Notes: generated by a model not told the origin, from the letters alone. A stretch of DNA of 52,727 nucleotides from CAYPXN01 sp964470915 (GCA_964470915.1 CAYYEM010000010.1:1-52727), one strand, 5' to 3'. Shown: positions 14,248 through 22,753, numbered from the stretch's first letter. A program made the numbers and translations.

Positions 14248-16623
14248 TTAAGGATCGATTACTTCTCTCACCTGATTATTCCTCATTCCATAGCGAGGAA
14301 CCTCCATCAGTTCTATTTGATGATATGGTACTTCAAAGAAATGAATGTCGATTCCTTTACTTTCAGCCCAATTTCGGATGTTTTTTCTGACATCTTTGAG
14401 CTCAGGATCTTGTATCGTTCGGCTTTCTCTTCCTGGCATTTGTCGAATGCCTGTATAGATATCTACAATAGCTCTACCCTTGATGTTACGCAGAATATAA
14501 ATACTTCCCCCGCGTGTTTGTGTTACCGAAAGTGCAATTTCTTCTCCTTCTTTGAGGGAATTAAATTGTTTTGAAAGAGCATATAGATCACCACTTTCAG
14601 CCCCTTCATAATGAGTGGAAGGATAAATTTCCCTGATATTTCTTGTTTCAAAAGAGTAAGGATGGGTGTGGTGAATCATGAGATATCGAGACGCTTCCTC
14701 GCCCCCTTTTTGATCGACGAAAGCTTCAGGAACTCCCACACTATGATTATTACCTAAAATAAAAAGAACCTCATCTGTTGGAGTTATACTTCTTCGAGGA
14801 GTGCCGATAGCTGTTTCTTTTGCTAATTGTCCTTCTGTGGCGAGTTTTCTCAAATGCAAGGCTTGGGCTCCTGTGAGAGAAATATATTGATCTGGGCCTA
14901 CCATCACTTCCAGTAGGGTCCAACGAGAAGAAGGTGTCATGTTTTGCCAAACTTGCTCTGCTACATTTTGCTTCGCTGAATCTGAAGTCAGAAACTTTTC
15001 TCTCAATGCATTTTGAAATGCTATGAGCTCTGTAATATTTTGGATTCTATTTTTTTGTAGAGTCAGTTCAGACCAATCTCTTGGGAAATAAAGGCTTGCT
15101 AAATTTCTTTTCAATTGTTGAAAAGCCGCTTCATTTCTTTGTTGATACCAAGTTTTAGCAATCTCTGAGAGGGGTTGGCCAGAGCGCAGTTGTTGATCAG
15201 CATGCTGAATCCAATAAAAAAGATTTGAAGTTTCTTCGCTAAAATTTGTTTTGTATTTATCTACCCATTGTTTAGCTTCAGCGGGTGGCAGTGATTCTAA
15301 TAATAAAAGGCAATTTCGAGCTGCGGTATTTCCAACGGACGCTTTTTCATGCGAGATAAATTGGCCCAACCAATGAGCTGTTTCAATATCGCTTACCGCA
15401 CTTTCTTGCATTTGGCTTTTTCTGTTTGTAATTTCGTAAGCGATCAGTGTGATGAATTCCCCTATCGTTTTTCCAGAGAGAATAGATTGTAAAGGTTTAG
15501 TTCTAAAATGTTCGCCAATTTCCATCAAATCGGTTTGGTGAAAATGGGGTAAATAGACTTCAAGAATATGCATCCATTTGAGGAAATCAGGTGCACTTTG
15601 TGCTTCATAAAAACTCTTTTTGAGCTCCGATAAAATTTGTTTTCTTCGAGGAAAAGGAGCTTCCATGGCAATTCTTAGTAAAGCATCAAATGCAAATTGT
15701 TGGCCTCTCTGATCTAAGGCATTGTTTTTAAGTAAATGAATGAGATCTTTTGCCAGAGGTAATTTTGGAAGTAGTAAACGTAAATAGAATCTGACTTTTA
15801 TTCCAAGCATTTCATGCCAACGCGGGGCAGTTCCTAGTTCAGAAACAATCAGTTTGTCTGAAATTGCTTTTTCACCTCGAGCTGCCAAACGGGGTTGAAG
15901 CATTTCAAGGGATAATTCAGGATTGGCTTTACTTGCAGAAAGGTCGAAAGTATTTTTTTGCCACCCAATAAGATCTTCTACTCGTGGCCGATTTGTACGT
16001 GGAGAAATTCCGTGCAAAAGCTGCATCCCAGATTGCATTTGCAAATCAAGCACGCTTGCATCGATGAACTGAAAAGTGAGTTCTTCATGAGGCTTTGGAC
16101 TAAGTCCTAGCAAGCCCGTCACTTGGTTAGCTGCTACAATGGTAGAGCTGTTGCTGGCATGTCGAAAAATAAAATTATGTTGGGCTGTAAAAGGTTGAAT
16201 GATTCTAAAAGCTCCAAAGTTAACAAAAGCACTTTTCCAGGCATTTTCGAGTCCTTGTTCTCCTTGCCAGTGCAATAAAGCAGGGTCCGCTCCTGAAAAT
16301 CCAACTTTTAAAACTCGGTCCGTCGTGACAAAAGCGCCTGCTTCTCCCACGACAGCAGCGGTATCAATTCCTTTTTTTAACAGGGGGAAGAGAAGCCGTG
16401 AATCTTGAGCTAAGGGAAGAAATTTGGAGTAGCCAAAGCCTTGGATGCCCTTCGAAAGGGCTCCTCCCATGATCACTGCTGCTAACATGCTAGGATCTGA
16501 AGCTTGTGAGACAAATCCTTTCATTATCGATTCTTGACGAATATGATTCGAATTTAAGTTGTTAGCTGGATAGGCCGTGGAATTGAGTTTGACACGACGT
16601 ATCAAAAAATTATCATCGCCCAT
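14248..16623 (-). CDS. Family-B protein with C-terminal JAB/MPN-like metallopeptidase motif
   Basis: This 791-residue protein is of unrecognised overall family. Its N-terminus resembles that of the 1786-residue protein at 37256-42616: N-F-L-x-R-R near 5-10 and QASDPSMLA at 40-48, compared with QATDPTNLIA in the other, followed by several alanine/glycine-rich hydrophobic segments. The middle (about 250-600) is helical. The C-terminal domain (about 620-790) has IHHTHPYS (H652, H654) and, 22 residues later, ESGDLYAL (S677, D679). This resembles the HxH...SxxD zinc site of JAB/MPN peptidases but with altered spacing, so activity is uncertain. No signal peptide is obvious. It lies between family-A genes on the same strand and is probably co-expressed with them. 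The ribosome binding site is weak. Confidence 0.7.
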   Translation of the reverse strand: MGDDNFLIRRVKLNSTAYPANNLNSNHIRQESIMKGFVSQASDPSMLAAVIMGGALSKGIQGFGYSKFLPLAQDSRLLFPLLKKGIDTAAVVGEAGAFVTTDRVLKVGFSGADPALLHWQGEQGLENAWKSAFVNFGAFRIIQPFTAQHNFIFRHASNSSTIVAANQVTGLLGLSPKPHEELTFQFIDASVLDLQMQSGMQLLHGISPRTNRPRVEDLIGWQKNTFDLSASKANPELSLEMLQPRLAARGEKAISDKLIVSELGTAPRWHEMLGIKVRFYLRLLLPKLPLAKDLIHLLKNNALDQRGQQFAFDALLRIAMEAPFPRRKQILSELKKSFYEAQSAPDFLKWMHILEVYLPHFHQTDLMEIGEHFRTKPLQSILSGKTIGEFITLIAYEITNRKSQMQESAVSDIETAHWLGQFISHEKASVGNTAARNCLLLLESLPPAEAKQWVDKYKTNFSEETSNLFYWIQHADQQLRSGQPLSEIAKTWYQQRNEAAFQQLKRNLASLYFPRDWSELTLQKNRIQNITELIAFQNALREKFLTSDSAKQNVAEQVWQNMTPSSRWTLLEVMVGPDQYISLTGAQALHLRKLATEGQLAKETAIGTPRRSITPTDEVLFILGNNHSVGVPEAFVDQKGGEEASRYLMIHHTHPYSFETRNIREIYPSTHYEGAESGDLYALSKQFNSLKEGEEIALSVTQTRGGSIYILRNIKGRAIVDIYTGIRQMPGRESRTIQDPELKDVRKNIRNWAESKGIDIHFFEVPYHQIELMEVPRYGMRNNQVREVIDP

Positions 16624-16911
16624 TTTGTGTGCCCCAAATGCTTTGACTGATTCAAAGCCTATTTTCGGCAGATTTGAGCGAAAGTTGTGTTTTTACTTAG
16701 GTATGGGATATGTATCCGTTCGGGGTGTTCGCCAAAGGACGGATCAGTCCTCTTGCTGAAGCTTGTCGAACCAGCATTGCCCTTCAACAGGCTCAGGACG
16801 AGCGGGTGGGCTAAAATCCCGGGTTTTTTGGGTACTACCCTCAGGTATATCCATTGGCTGCGATGAAGACCTCTTAAGAGGTTAATCTATAGGGCCCATG
16901 AGCTTAAAAAT
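16624..16911. other. Gene-free stretch with dispersed repeat and palindrome
   Basis: No convincing gene lies here. The stretch holds a diverged REP-like repeat (16712-16806), a perfect 14-base palindrome ACCTCTTAAGAGGT (16869-16882), and a small CTTAAA/TTTAAG hairpin overlapping the stop of the family-A gene at 16912. The latter two may help end that minus-strand transcript, but neither is followed by a strong T run. Confidence 0.6.
16712..16806. repeat. Dispersed REP-like palindrome, diverged copy 3
   Basis: It contains CTTGTCGAACCA and CCTTCAACAGGCTCAGGACG, the two arm sequences of copies 1 and 2 in a different arrangement, plus an ATCCGTTCGGGGTG segment related to the CCGTTCGTGGTG part. 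It looks like a composite or rearranged copy. Confidence 0.7.
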
Positions 16912-18684
16912 TTAAGGTCCGAAGCCAGTGGTAGGGTTTCTGGCACTATTTCCAGAATCGATAAAGGAGAATGAGCCATCTTTTTGAGGCAGCAAAAATT
17001 GGGCTGCCAAACCAAACCCCACAGCACCTATTGCCCCGCAACTGAGATCCGAGATAATTTTATTACGAGTATGGAATAGTTTGTTACAAGTGAATGAGGC
17101 TGCTCCAAAGCCAAAGACACTCGCACCTGCGGTAGTAAGAGCGGATGAGCGAAAGCCATTGAGACCGATGCCGGTTGCGCCAAGTCCAACACCCACTACA
17201 CCCACTCCGGCTTCCATCCAAGGGAGGTTTTTTTCTGTGAAAATAACAGATTTGCCGATTTGGGTACTTAACTCTTGTCCAAGCAATGAAAGATTTTTTA
17301 AGCCTCCCTTACCAATGACATTTACTTCCAGCTCTTTCAGGCTACCTTGATGCCAAACAGTCATTTTGGAATTGGAAAGATTGCTTCCGAGTAAATGTCT
17401 CAAGATGGCTAAAGCTCCAATTTGGTATTCCCTTTTTTGGATACCATGCAAGTTAGTAAGTTGTACGATACTTGCCCGAATTCCTTCTGAGTTTATCTCA
17501 ATTCGAGGATTTGACGTAGGGGTGAGACCTTTCACGAGATGAAAATGAGGAAGAAGGGCTTGGGTAATTTCATTGCTGTTTTCTTGAATCCACTTAGTAT
17601 TTAAATGAGCTTCATTCAGTTCAGTTTCTACCAATTTACCTAATACGCCTCTGCTTGCAGCAAATGAGAGCTTATATTCAATTGATTTTTGAAGAGCCGC
17701 ATTGGGTTCTAGGCTTAAAAGTTCAGCTCGATGTTCCTCAATAGCAGCATTGAGATTTGCAATGAGAGTGTTCAGTTTTTGGCGAGCTGGGAGGTTGCGG
17801 GTAAAAGAAGTTTTTTGAGAAAATTCTGAGAACTTGTTTCTTAAAAACAGATAAAAATCTTTTCGATTTTCAGGGAGCTCTTTTGAAGCAAATATACGCG
17901 CTGCAATAGGATCCATTTTGCTCATGATTTGAGCGGGAGTGATATTGGTGTTATTGAAAAGCGAATCTAAAATATCAACATAGAGTTGATAAATATCGGA
18001 TTGAGGAGCTAAAGCCAAGTCCACTGGATCTGTGGATGAATTACTAGAAGCCTTGACCCAAGGGCTGATCAGTTGATCCATGCATTCCAATTGATCGATG
18101 AACCACTGTACGCGAGGTCGCATGTCTTCTGGAGTCATGTTTAAATTCACTCTGGGATCCAAAAGAGATTTATAAAGTTTTAAAGACCAAGCTCGTGGAG
18201 GATGAGGCAGGTTGAGAGCTTCTCGAGTCAGTGCAGAGTTTGAGCTAGATTGAATTGGATCTGGATTGAGAATGTTGCCTGTTGAGTAAAAGCTAGTTAC
18301 TTTATTCAGAAAAGGTTTTAGTTGCGGTCCTCTGTAAGGGTAAATGATTTCCCCATTTTGTTTCATGCCACTTTCAAGAGTAGGGTAAGCATTACGGTAG
18401 AGCTTTGAGATCGCGACTGAAAAATGCAAAGCACTTTGCATCGAGTCTATTTTCGCGGCTGGAAACAAAGCTGTCAGAACAGCTAAATCACCAGAGCCTG
18501 TGTTAGGGTCGATAATAAAGCGATCTTTTTCACGTTGAAATTTTACAGGCGGATAAGTTGTTTTTTCATCACTGACATGAAATTTGACAGTAAGTTTACA
18601 ATGATCCGTTGGATTTGCTGTGTTTGGATTTGATTCAAAACAAGCCTCTGCCGGCTCTAAAGAGTCTAAAGCAATCTTTGCCAT
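16912..18684 (-). CDS. Family-A large protein with glycine-rich membrane tail
   Basis: Complete 590-residue member of the lineage-specific family shared with 12368-13960. The N-terminal region is soluble, with conserved cysteines (in LEPAEACFE and in TDHCKL) and PPVKFQREKDRFIID. The long middle is helical and contains MRPRVQWFIDQLE and KREYQIGALAIL. The C-terminus has LPWMEAGVGVVGVGLGATG, a second glycine-rich helix (GAIGAVGFGLAAQFLL), and the ending NPTTGFGP. The glycine-zipper-like pair suggests membrane insertion or oligomerisation. I chose the ATG at 18684 because an ATG 15 bases earlier overlaps the ribosome binding site AAGGGGG. It is transcribed divergently from ffh and may head the minus-strand cluster. 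Function unknown. Confidence 0.78.
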   Translation of the reverse strand: MAKIALDSLEPAEACFESNPNTANPTDHCKLTVKFHVSDEKTTYPPVKFQREKDRFIIDPNTGSGDLAVLTALFPAAKIDSMQSALHFSVAISKLYRNAYPTLESGMKQNGEIIYPYRGPQLKPFLNKVTSFYSTGNILNPDPIQSSSNSALTREALNLPHPPRAWSLKLYKSLLDPRVNLNMTPEDMRPRVQWFIDQLECMDQLISPWVKASSNSSTDPVDLALAPQSDIYQLYVDILDSLFNNTNITPAQIMSKMDPIAARIFASKELPENRKDFYLFLRNKFSEFSQKTSFTRNLPARQKLNTLIANLNAAIEEHRAELLSLEPNAALQKSIEYKLSFAASRGVLGKLVETELNEAHLNTKWIQENSNEITQALLPHFHLVKGLTPTSNPRIEINSEGIRASIVQLTNLHGIQKREYQIGALAILRHLLGSNLSNSKMTVWHQGSLKELEVNVIGKGGLKNLSLLGQELSTQIGKSVIFTEKNLPWMEAGVGVVGVGLGATGIGLNGFRSSALTTAGASVFGFGAASFTCNKLFHTRNKIISDLSCGAIGAVGFGLAAQFLLPQKDGSFSFIDSGNSARNPTTGFGP

Positions 18685-18813
18685 CGTGGCCCCCTTCATT
18701 AAGTTTTGCTTTCTTCCGTGTTGACTCTACATTTCGAAACTTCCTAGCAAAAGTTGCTATTATTTTAATAGCTTAAAATCTTGACACCTCTAGGTAACTC
18801 CACTTATTGAAAA
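18685..18813. promoter_or_regulatory. Divergent intergenic region upstream of ffh
   Basis: It contains TTGACA at 18781-18786 facing ffh. With TTATTG at 18804-18809 as a poor -10, this would place the transcript start close to the ffh ATG, giving a very short leader or none. A 7-bp hairpin (GCTATTA 18756-18762 with TAATAGC 18766-18772) lies just upstream. Promoters for the minus-strand gene are not clear. Confidence 0.35.
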
Positions 18814-20160
18814 ATGATGTTTACACAACTGACCGAAAAATTAGGACGTGTTTTTGATAAAGTTCGGGGCTTGGGCCGCATTAGCGAAACAAATGTTGAA
18901 GAAGCTCTCAGAGATGTTCGTCTTTCACTGTTGGAAGCGGATGTAAACTTCAAAGTAGTGAAAGAATTTACAGAGGCAGTGAAGCAGCGGGCGCTGGGTC
19001 AAGAAGTGAATCAGTCTTTAAGCCCCGGCCAGCAATTTATTAAAATTGTTCATGAAGAATTAGCGAAAGTTTTAGGCTCTTCAGAAGAACTCAATCTTTC
19101 TTTTAAGCCTCCAGTGGTAATTTTATTGGCAGGTTTGCAAGGTTCAGGAAAAACTACCTCTGCAGCTAAGCTCGCACTTCTTTTAAAAAAGAAATACAAA
19201 CGGAGCCCCTATTTAGTGCCTGCAGACGTCTATCGTCCTGCGGCCATTGAACAATTGAAAATTTTGGGTGAACGCATTCAGGTTCCAGTACATCCTACAA
19301 AAGAAAAAGATGATCCCGTTAAAATTGCAAAAGAAGCCACAAAGTATGCGGCGGACTATGGTTATGATGTGGTGATTATTGATACGGCAGGGCGCTTGCA
19401 CATCGATGAAGCCCTGATGAAAGAATTAGAAAAGATTAAAGGTAAAGTCGAGCCCCAACATATTCTTTTCGTTGCAGATGCAATGACTGGCCAAGAAGCT
19501 GTGAATGTCGCCCAAAAATTTAACCAAAGCATTCCTTTAAGCGGAGTCATTTTTACCAAGTTAGATGGAGATGCTCGAGGGGGGGCTGCTCTTTCACTTC
19601 GCTATGTTTTAGGTAAACCAATTTATTTTGTGGGCTTGGGTGAGAAGCTGGAAGATTTTGAGCCATTTTATCCCGATCGTATGGCTTCTCGGGTTTTAGG
19701 CATGGGCGATGTCTTGGGTTTAATCGAACAGGTTCAAGATAAAATCGATCAAGAAGAAGCTCAAAAGCTTACCGAGAAAATGCTCAAGAAAGGCTTTACC
19801 CTTCAAGATTTTGCAGATCAGCTGAAGCAAATGAAAAAACTAGGGCCCCTTGAAAAAGTAGCAGGGATGATTCCAGGGATGGGACAAATCAAGGAAAAGG
19901 TTAATTTTGGACAGGTGGAAGGGGAGCTGAAGAAAAAACAGGCGATTATCTCATCGATGACACCGGATGAGAGGTATCACCCCAAAATCCTGAACGGTAG
20001 CCGGCGCCTCCGTATTGCCAAAGGGAGTGGTACCCAGGTGTCTGATGTGAATCGCTTGATCAAAGAGTTTGAACAAATGAAGAAAATGATGGATCGCTTA
20101 GGTAAATTTGGCCTCAAAGGCCTCAAAAACATGGCAGGAATGCTGGGGGGGATGAGGTGA
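18814..20160 (+). CDS. ffh: Signal recognition particle GTPase Ffh
   Basis: Ffh is the protein subunit of SRP, which binds signal sequences on ribosomes and targets them to FtsY and the Sec translocon. The 448 residues contain the N domain (about 1-95) and a G domain with G1 GLQGSGKTT (107-115), DTAGR (190-194) and TKLDGDARGG (248-257). The methionine-rich M domain follows (about 300-448) with the RNA-binding block around LNGSRRLRIAKGSGTQVSDVNRLIKEF. Two ATG codons lie three bases apart (18814 and 18817). The order ffh-rpsP-khpA-rimM-trmD-rplS is widely conserved in bacteria. A separate promoter for rpsP follows. Confidence 0.97.
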   Translation: MMFTQLTEKLGRVFDKVRGLGRISETNVEEALRDVRLSLLEADVNFKVVKEFTEAVKQRALGQEVNQSLSPGQQFIKIVHEELAKVLGSSEELNLSFKPPVVILLAGLQGSGKTTSAAKLALLLKKKYKRSPYLVPADVYRPAAIEQLKILGERIQVPVHPTKEKDDPVKIAKEATKYAADYGYDVVIIDTAGRLHIDEALMKELEKIKGKVEPQHILFVADAMTGQEAVNVAQKFNQSIPLSGVIFTKLDGDARGGAALSLRYVLGKPIYFVGLGEKLEDFEPFYPDRMASRVLGMGDVLGLIEQVQDKIDQEEAQKLTEKMLKKGFTLQDFADQLKQMKKLGPLEKVAGMIPGMGQIKEKVNFGQVEGELKKKQAIISSMTPDERYHPKILNGSRRLRIAKGSGTQVSDVNRLIKEFEQMKKMMDRLGKFGLKGLKNMAGMLGGMR

Positions 20161-20199
20161 GGTCGCTAATTTAGCCCTTGATCTTTTCCTGAAAATGGG

Positions 20200-20227
20200 T
20201 TGAATAGCCCCCTTTATCGGTTATAAT
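20200..20227 (+). promoter_or_regulatory. Promoter for the rpsP operon
   Basis: TTGAAT at 20200-20205, 16 bases, then a perfect TATAAT at 20222-20227. The leader then contains TCCC...GGGA with six T (about 20232-20252), a weak terminator-like hairpin just before the ribosome binding site AAGGAGAT. This could attenuate expression, but the stem is only four pairs. Confidence 0.7.
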
Positions 20228-20263
20228 AGTAGTCCCTGTTTTGGGATTTTTTAAGGAGATATC

Positions 20264-20521
20264 ATGGCAGTTCGAATTCGCATGGCTCGTCACGGCACTA
20301 AAAAGAAACCTTTTTACCGTATTGTGGTGACAGATCAAGAAAACAAGCGCGATGGTCGTTTTATTGAAATTCTAGGAACATATGACCCTCGTGATAAAGA
20401 TAATAAAGTTACTTTAAAACAAGATCGCGTTCAGTATTGGATTTCTAAAGGCGCTCAGCCTTCTGAAACAGTTGGAATTTTGATTAAAAAGGGAGCTGTT
20501 GCAGCTTCTGCAAATAACTAG
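20264..20521 (+). CDS. rpsP: 30S ribosomal protein S16 (bS16)
   Basis: This 85-residue protein of the small ribosomal subunit is needed for 30S assembly. The start AVRIRMARHGTKKKPFYRIVVTDQ is the unmistakable bS16 N-terminus, and GTYDP and the region VQYWISKGAQPSETV follow. GGAGAT lies before the ATG. It heads the rpsP-khpA-rimM-trmD-rplS unit with its own promoter. Confidence 0.97.
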   Translation: MAVRIRMARHGTKKKPFYRIVVTDQENKRDGRFIEILGTYDPRDKDNKVTLKQDRVQYWISKGAQPSETVGILIKKGAVAASANN

Positions 20522-20572
20522 TTTCGTTACCAAGTGAATTGTATTTTTCAATTATTCTATCGGAGGTGAATC

Positions 20573-20809
20573 ATGGAACTTAAAGAACTTATTGGAGAAA
20601 TAGCAAAGGCTCTTGTTGATAAGCCTGAAGAAGTTAATGTGACTGAAGTTGAAGGTGAACAAACAGCTGTGATTGAATTGAAGGTCGCAAAAGATGATTT
20701 GGGAAAAATCATTGGTAAGCAAGGTCGTACCGCTCAAGCCATGAGAACTATTTTAGGTGCAGCTTCTACAAAGATTCGTAAAAGATCCGTACTTGAAATT
20801 ATTGAGTAG
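20573..20809 (+). CDS. khpA: KH-domain RNA-binding protein KhpA
   Basis: This 78-residue protein is a single KH domain of the KhpA/YlqC type, known to pair with KhpB/Jag in some bacteria and to bind RNA. The GxxG loop is G48-K-Q-G51 in KIIGKQGRTAQAMR, and the N-terminal LIGEIAKALVDKPEEV and final IRKRSVLEIIE are typical. CGGAGGTGA gives a strong ribosome binding site. The position between rpsP and rimM is the classical one. Confidence 0.94.
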   Translation: MELKELIGEIAKALVDKPEEVNVTEVEGEQTAVIELKVAKDDLGKIIGKQGRTAQAMRTILGAASTKIRKRSVLEIIE

Positions 20810-20812
20810 TGA

Positions 20813-21388
20813 ATGTCTTCATATTCTCACAGGTTTTCGCCGAAGATGGATTCATCCTCCGGTGGACATCTAACCCCTGAATATATTGCGATTGGAAAAA
20901 TAGGAGCTCCCAGGGGTCTTAAAGGAGAAGTGAGGATTCAGCTCTATAATACTCAGTCTCAAATTTTAAAAAAAACCCGCTTTATTTACTTAAAAGCGGG
21001 TTTTTCTTTTCAGAAGAAAAAAGTTTTGAGTTTCAATACCCAAGGGAAATTCTTTTTCATGACACTTGAAAATTACTCTTCACCTGAAGATATAAAAACT
21101 TTGCAGGGCGAAGAAATTTTTGTTTCTCGCGATCAATTGCCTCTTAAGGAAAAAAATGAATTTTATGTTCATGAGTTGATCGGCATGCAAGTGTGTGATG
21201 AACAGGGAGAATATATCGGAGAGGTGAGGGGGATTGAAAATTATGGTTCAGCCGATATTTTAAAGGTATATTCTCAAGTGAGTGAAAATCCAAAAGAATA
21301 TCTTATACCCTGGATTCCAGACTTGCTAGTTCAGGTAGATGAAGTGGGTCGAAAGATTATTATTCGGAAGATGGAAGGTCTGTTATGA
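20813..21388 (+). CDS. rimM: 16S rRNA processing protein RimM
   Basis: RimM assists maturation of the 30S head through S19. The 191 residues include an N-terminal RimM domain (IAIGKIGAPRGLKGEVRI near 25) and a C-terminal PRC-barrel (HELIGMQVCDEQGEYIGEVRGIENYGSADILKV near 118-150, then YLIPWIPDLLVQVD). The first 20 or so residues (SSYSHRFSPKMDSSSGGHL) are atypical; a start further in cannot be excluded, but the codons continue from a start three bases after khpA. A perfect terminator-like hairpin lies inside the coding sequence at 20971-21010. The stop overlaps trmD (ATGA). Confidence 0.93.
   Translation: MSSYSHRFSPKMDSSSGGHLTPEYIAIGKIGAPRGLKGEVRIQLYNTQSQILKKTRFIYLKAGFSFQKKKVLSFNTQGKFFFMTLENYSSPEDIKTLQGEEIFVSRDQLPLKEKNEFYVHELIGMQVCDEQGEYIGEVRGIENYGSADILKVYSQVSENPKEYLIPWIPDLLVQVDEVGRKIIIRKMEGLL
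20971..21010 (+). terminator. Terminator-like hairpin inside rimM
   Basis: AAAAACCCGCTTT (20971-20983) pairs perfectly with AAAGCGGGTTTTT (20993-21005) across a 9-base loop, and TTTTTCTTTT follows. In form this is a standard intrinsic terminator, but it lies within rimM codons, upstream of trmD and rplS. Confidence 0.6.
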
Positions 21389-22200
21389 TTTCTCGCTTTG
21401 ATATCCTGACTATTTTCCCCCATTTTTTTGATTCTTACCTTTCTGAGAGTTTGGTTGAAAAAGCGCTCGCTCGAAAGATTTTAGAAGTAAAAGTTCATGA
21501 TTTGCGAGCCTGGTCTCGCGATAAGCATAAAATTGTAGATGATCTGCCCTATGGGGGAGGGCCTGGTATGGTATTTAGGCCAGAGCCCTTGGTCGAGTCG
21601 ATCAAAGAAATTAAAGCGAAACATAAAAAAGGAAAAGTCATTTATCTTTCTTGTCAGGGCAGTCTTTTTAATCAAAAAAAAGCAAAGAGTTTGCTGGAAG
21701 AATGTGAAGAAATTCTTTTGGTTTGTGGACGCTATGAAGGGATTGATCAACGGGTTCTTGAGATGGATTATCCCCAACAGCCGATAGGCGTTGAGGGGGA
21801 GGCTCCAACGGCTTTGCCGGTGGAGGGGGTGAAGCGAGCCCCTCTCATCGATGAAGAAATATCGGTGGGAGACTATATTTTAGCGGGGGGAGAGGTTCCT
21901 GCCTTAGTGGTGATGGATGCCTTAATTCGTCTGATTCCGGGTGTCATTGGTAAAGCCGAGTCTCTGAAGGAAGAGTCAATCGAATGGGGTCTTTTGGAAT
22001 ACCCCCACTATACCCGCCCTGAGAGTTTTGAAGGTAAAAAAGTGCCTTCTGTGCTTCTTTCAGGAAATCATGCGGAGATTAGGCGGTGGAGACTTCAAAA
22101 AGCGATTGAAACAACTCTACAAAGGCGACCGGACTTGCTTGAAAACAATGAATTTTCTGAAGAAATTCAGCAAGAAATTCAACGAATAAAAAAGTTTTAG
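21385..22200 (+). CDS. trmD: tRNA (guanine-N1-)-methyltransferase TrmD
   Basis: TrmD methylates G37 of tRNAs that read codons starting with C, preventing frameshifts. The 271 residues show FDILTIFPHFFDSY, YGGGPGMVFRPEP, VCGRYEGIDQRV (113-124), and SVGDYILAGGEVPALVV with IPGVIG. Compared with the E. coli form, about 26 extra residues lie between GIDQRV and DEEISVGDY (roughly 127-152, bases 21763-21840), in the trefoil-knot region. The extra DNA is richer in G and C than its surroundings. The conserved blocks on both sides are intact, so the enzyme is probably active. It is coupled to rimM through an ATGA overlap. Confidence 0.95.
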   Translation: MISRFDILTIFPHFFDSYLSESLVEKALARKILEVKVHDLRAWSRDKHKIVDDLPYGGGPGMVFRPEPLVESIKEIKAKHKKGKVIYLSCQGSLFNQKKAKSLLEECEEILLVCGRYEGIDQRVLEMDYPQQPIGVEGEAPTALPVEGVKRAPLIDEEISVGDYILAGGEVPALVVMDALIRLIPGVIGKAESLKEESIEWGLLEYPHYTRPESFEGKKVPSVLLSGNHAEIRRWRLQKAIETTLQRRPDLLENNEFSEEIQQEIQRIKKF

Positions 22201-22205
22201 GGGAA

Positions 22206-22234
22206 TTGACAAGCCTTCCTGAACCTGTTAACAA
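22206..22234 (+). promoter_or_regulatory. Possible promoter for rplS
   Basis: A perfect TTGACA at 22206-22211, then 17 bases, then TAACAA at 22229-22234 (weak -10). It would allow rplS to be expressed independently of the terminator-like hairpin in rimM. Confidence 0.5.
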
Positions 22235-22271
22235 AGCCGCCTCTTAAATAAAGCTTTAGATGGAGTAAATT

Positions 22272-22691
22272 ATGAATGCCATTGAAAAAATTTCACGTGC
22301 TTCCCTTCCTAAAATTCAAGTTCCCGATTTTAAATCAGGGGATGTGGTGAAGGTTTATTGTAAAATTATAGAAGGTGAAAAAGAACGCATCCAGATTTTT
22401 GAAGGAGTTGTCATTAAAAGACAAAACAATGGCATCAGTTCTACTTTTATTGTGAGAAAAGTTTCTTATGGAATTGGAGTGGAAAGAATTTTTTCTCTTT
22501 ATTCTCCTACCATTGAAAAAATTGAACTGGTGACTTCAGGAAGAGTGAGACGCGCTAAACTTTATTATTTGAGAAATCTTTCTGGTAAAAAGGCACGCAT
22601 CAGCGAAGCCCAGAAAAAACTTTTGGTTGTTGAAGCTCCTGTCACTGCAGAAGTAGCAGCTCCTGCAAGTCCAGAAGCGCCTGTAGCTTAA
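22272..22691 (+). CDS. rplS: 50S ribosomal protein L19 (bL19)
   Basis: bL19 lies at the interface of the ribosomal subunits. The 139 residues contain the standard blocks (FKSGDVVKVYCKIIEGEKERIQ near 20, FEGVVIKRQNNG, TFIVRKVSYGIGVERIF, and RRAKLYYLRNLSGKKARI). About 18 extra C-terminal residues rich in Ala, Pro and Val form a low-complexity tail not essential to the fold. It follows trmD as usual. Confidence 0.97.
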   Translation: MNAIEKISRASLPKIQVPDFKSGDVVKVYCKIIEGEKERIQIFEGVVIKRQNNGISSTFIVRKVSYGIGVERIFSLYSPTIEKIELVTSGRVRRAKLYYLRNLSGKKARISEAQKKLLVVEAPVTAEVAAPASPEAPVA

Positions 22692-22753
22692 ATTTCATCG
22701 AAAAACTTAATTTTTGATTGCGACTTTTGATTGCCTGTTAGATCCTTCTCCAA

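Noticed and set aside
2545..16806. The REP-like repeats as a CRISPR array
   Set aside because: Copies are single, widely separated, diverged and palindromic; no regular spacers and no cas genes.
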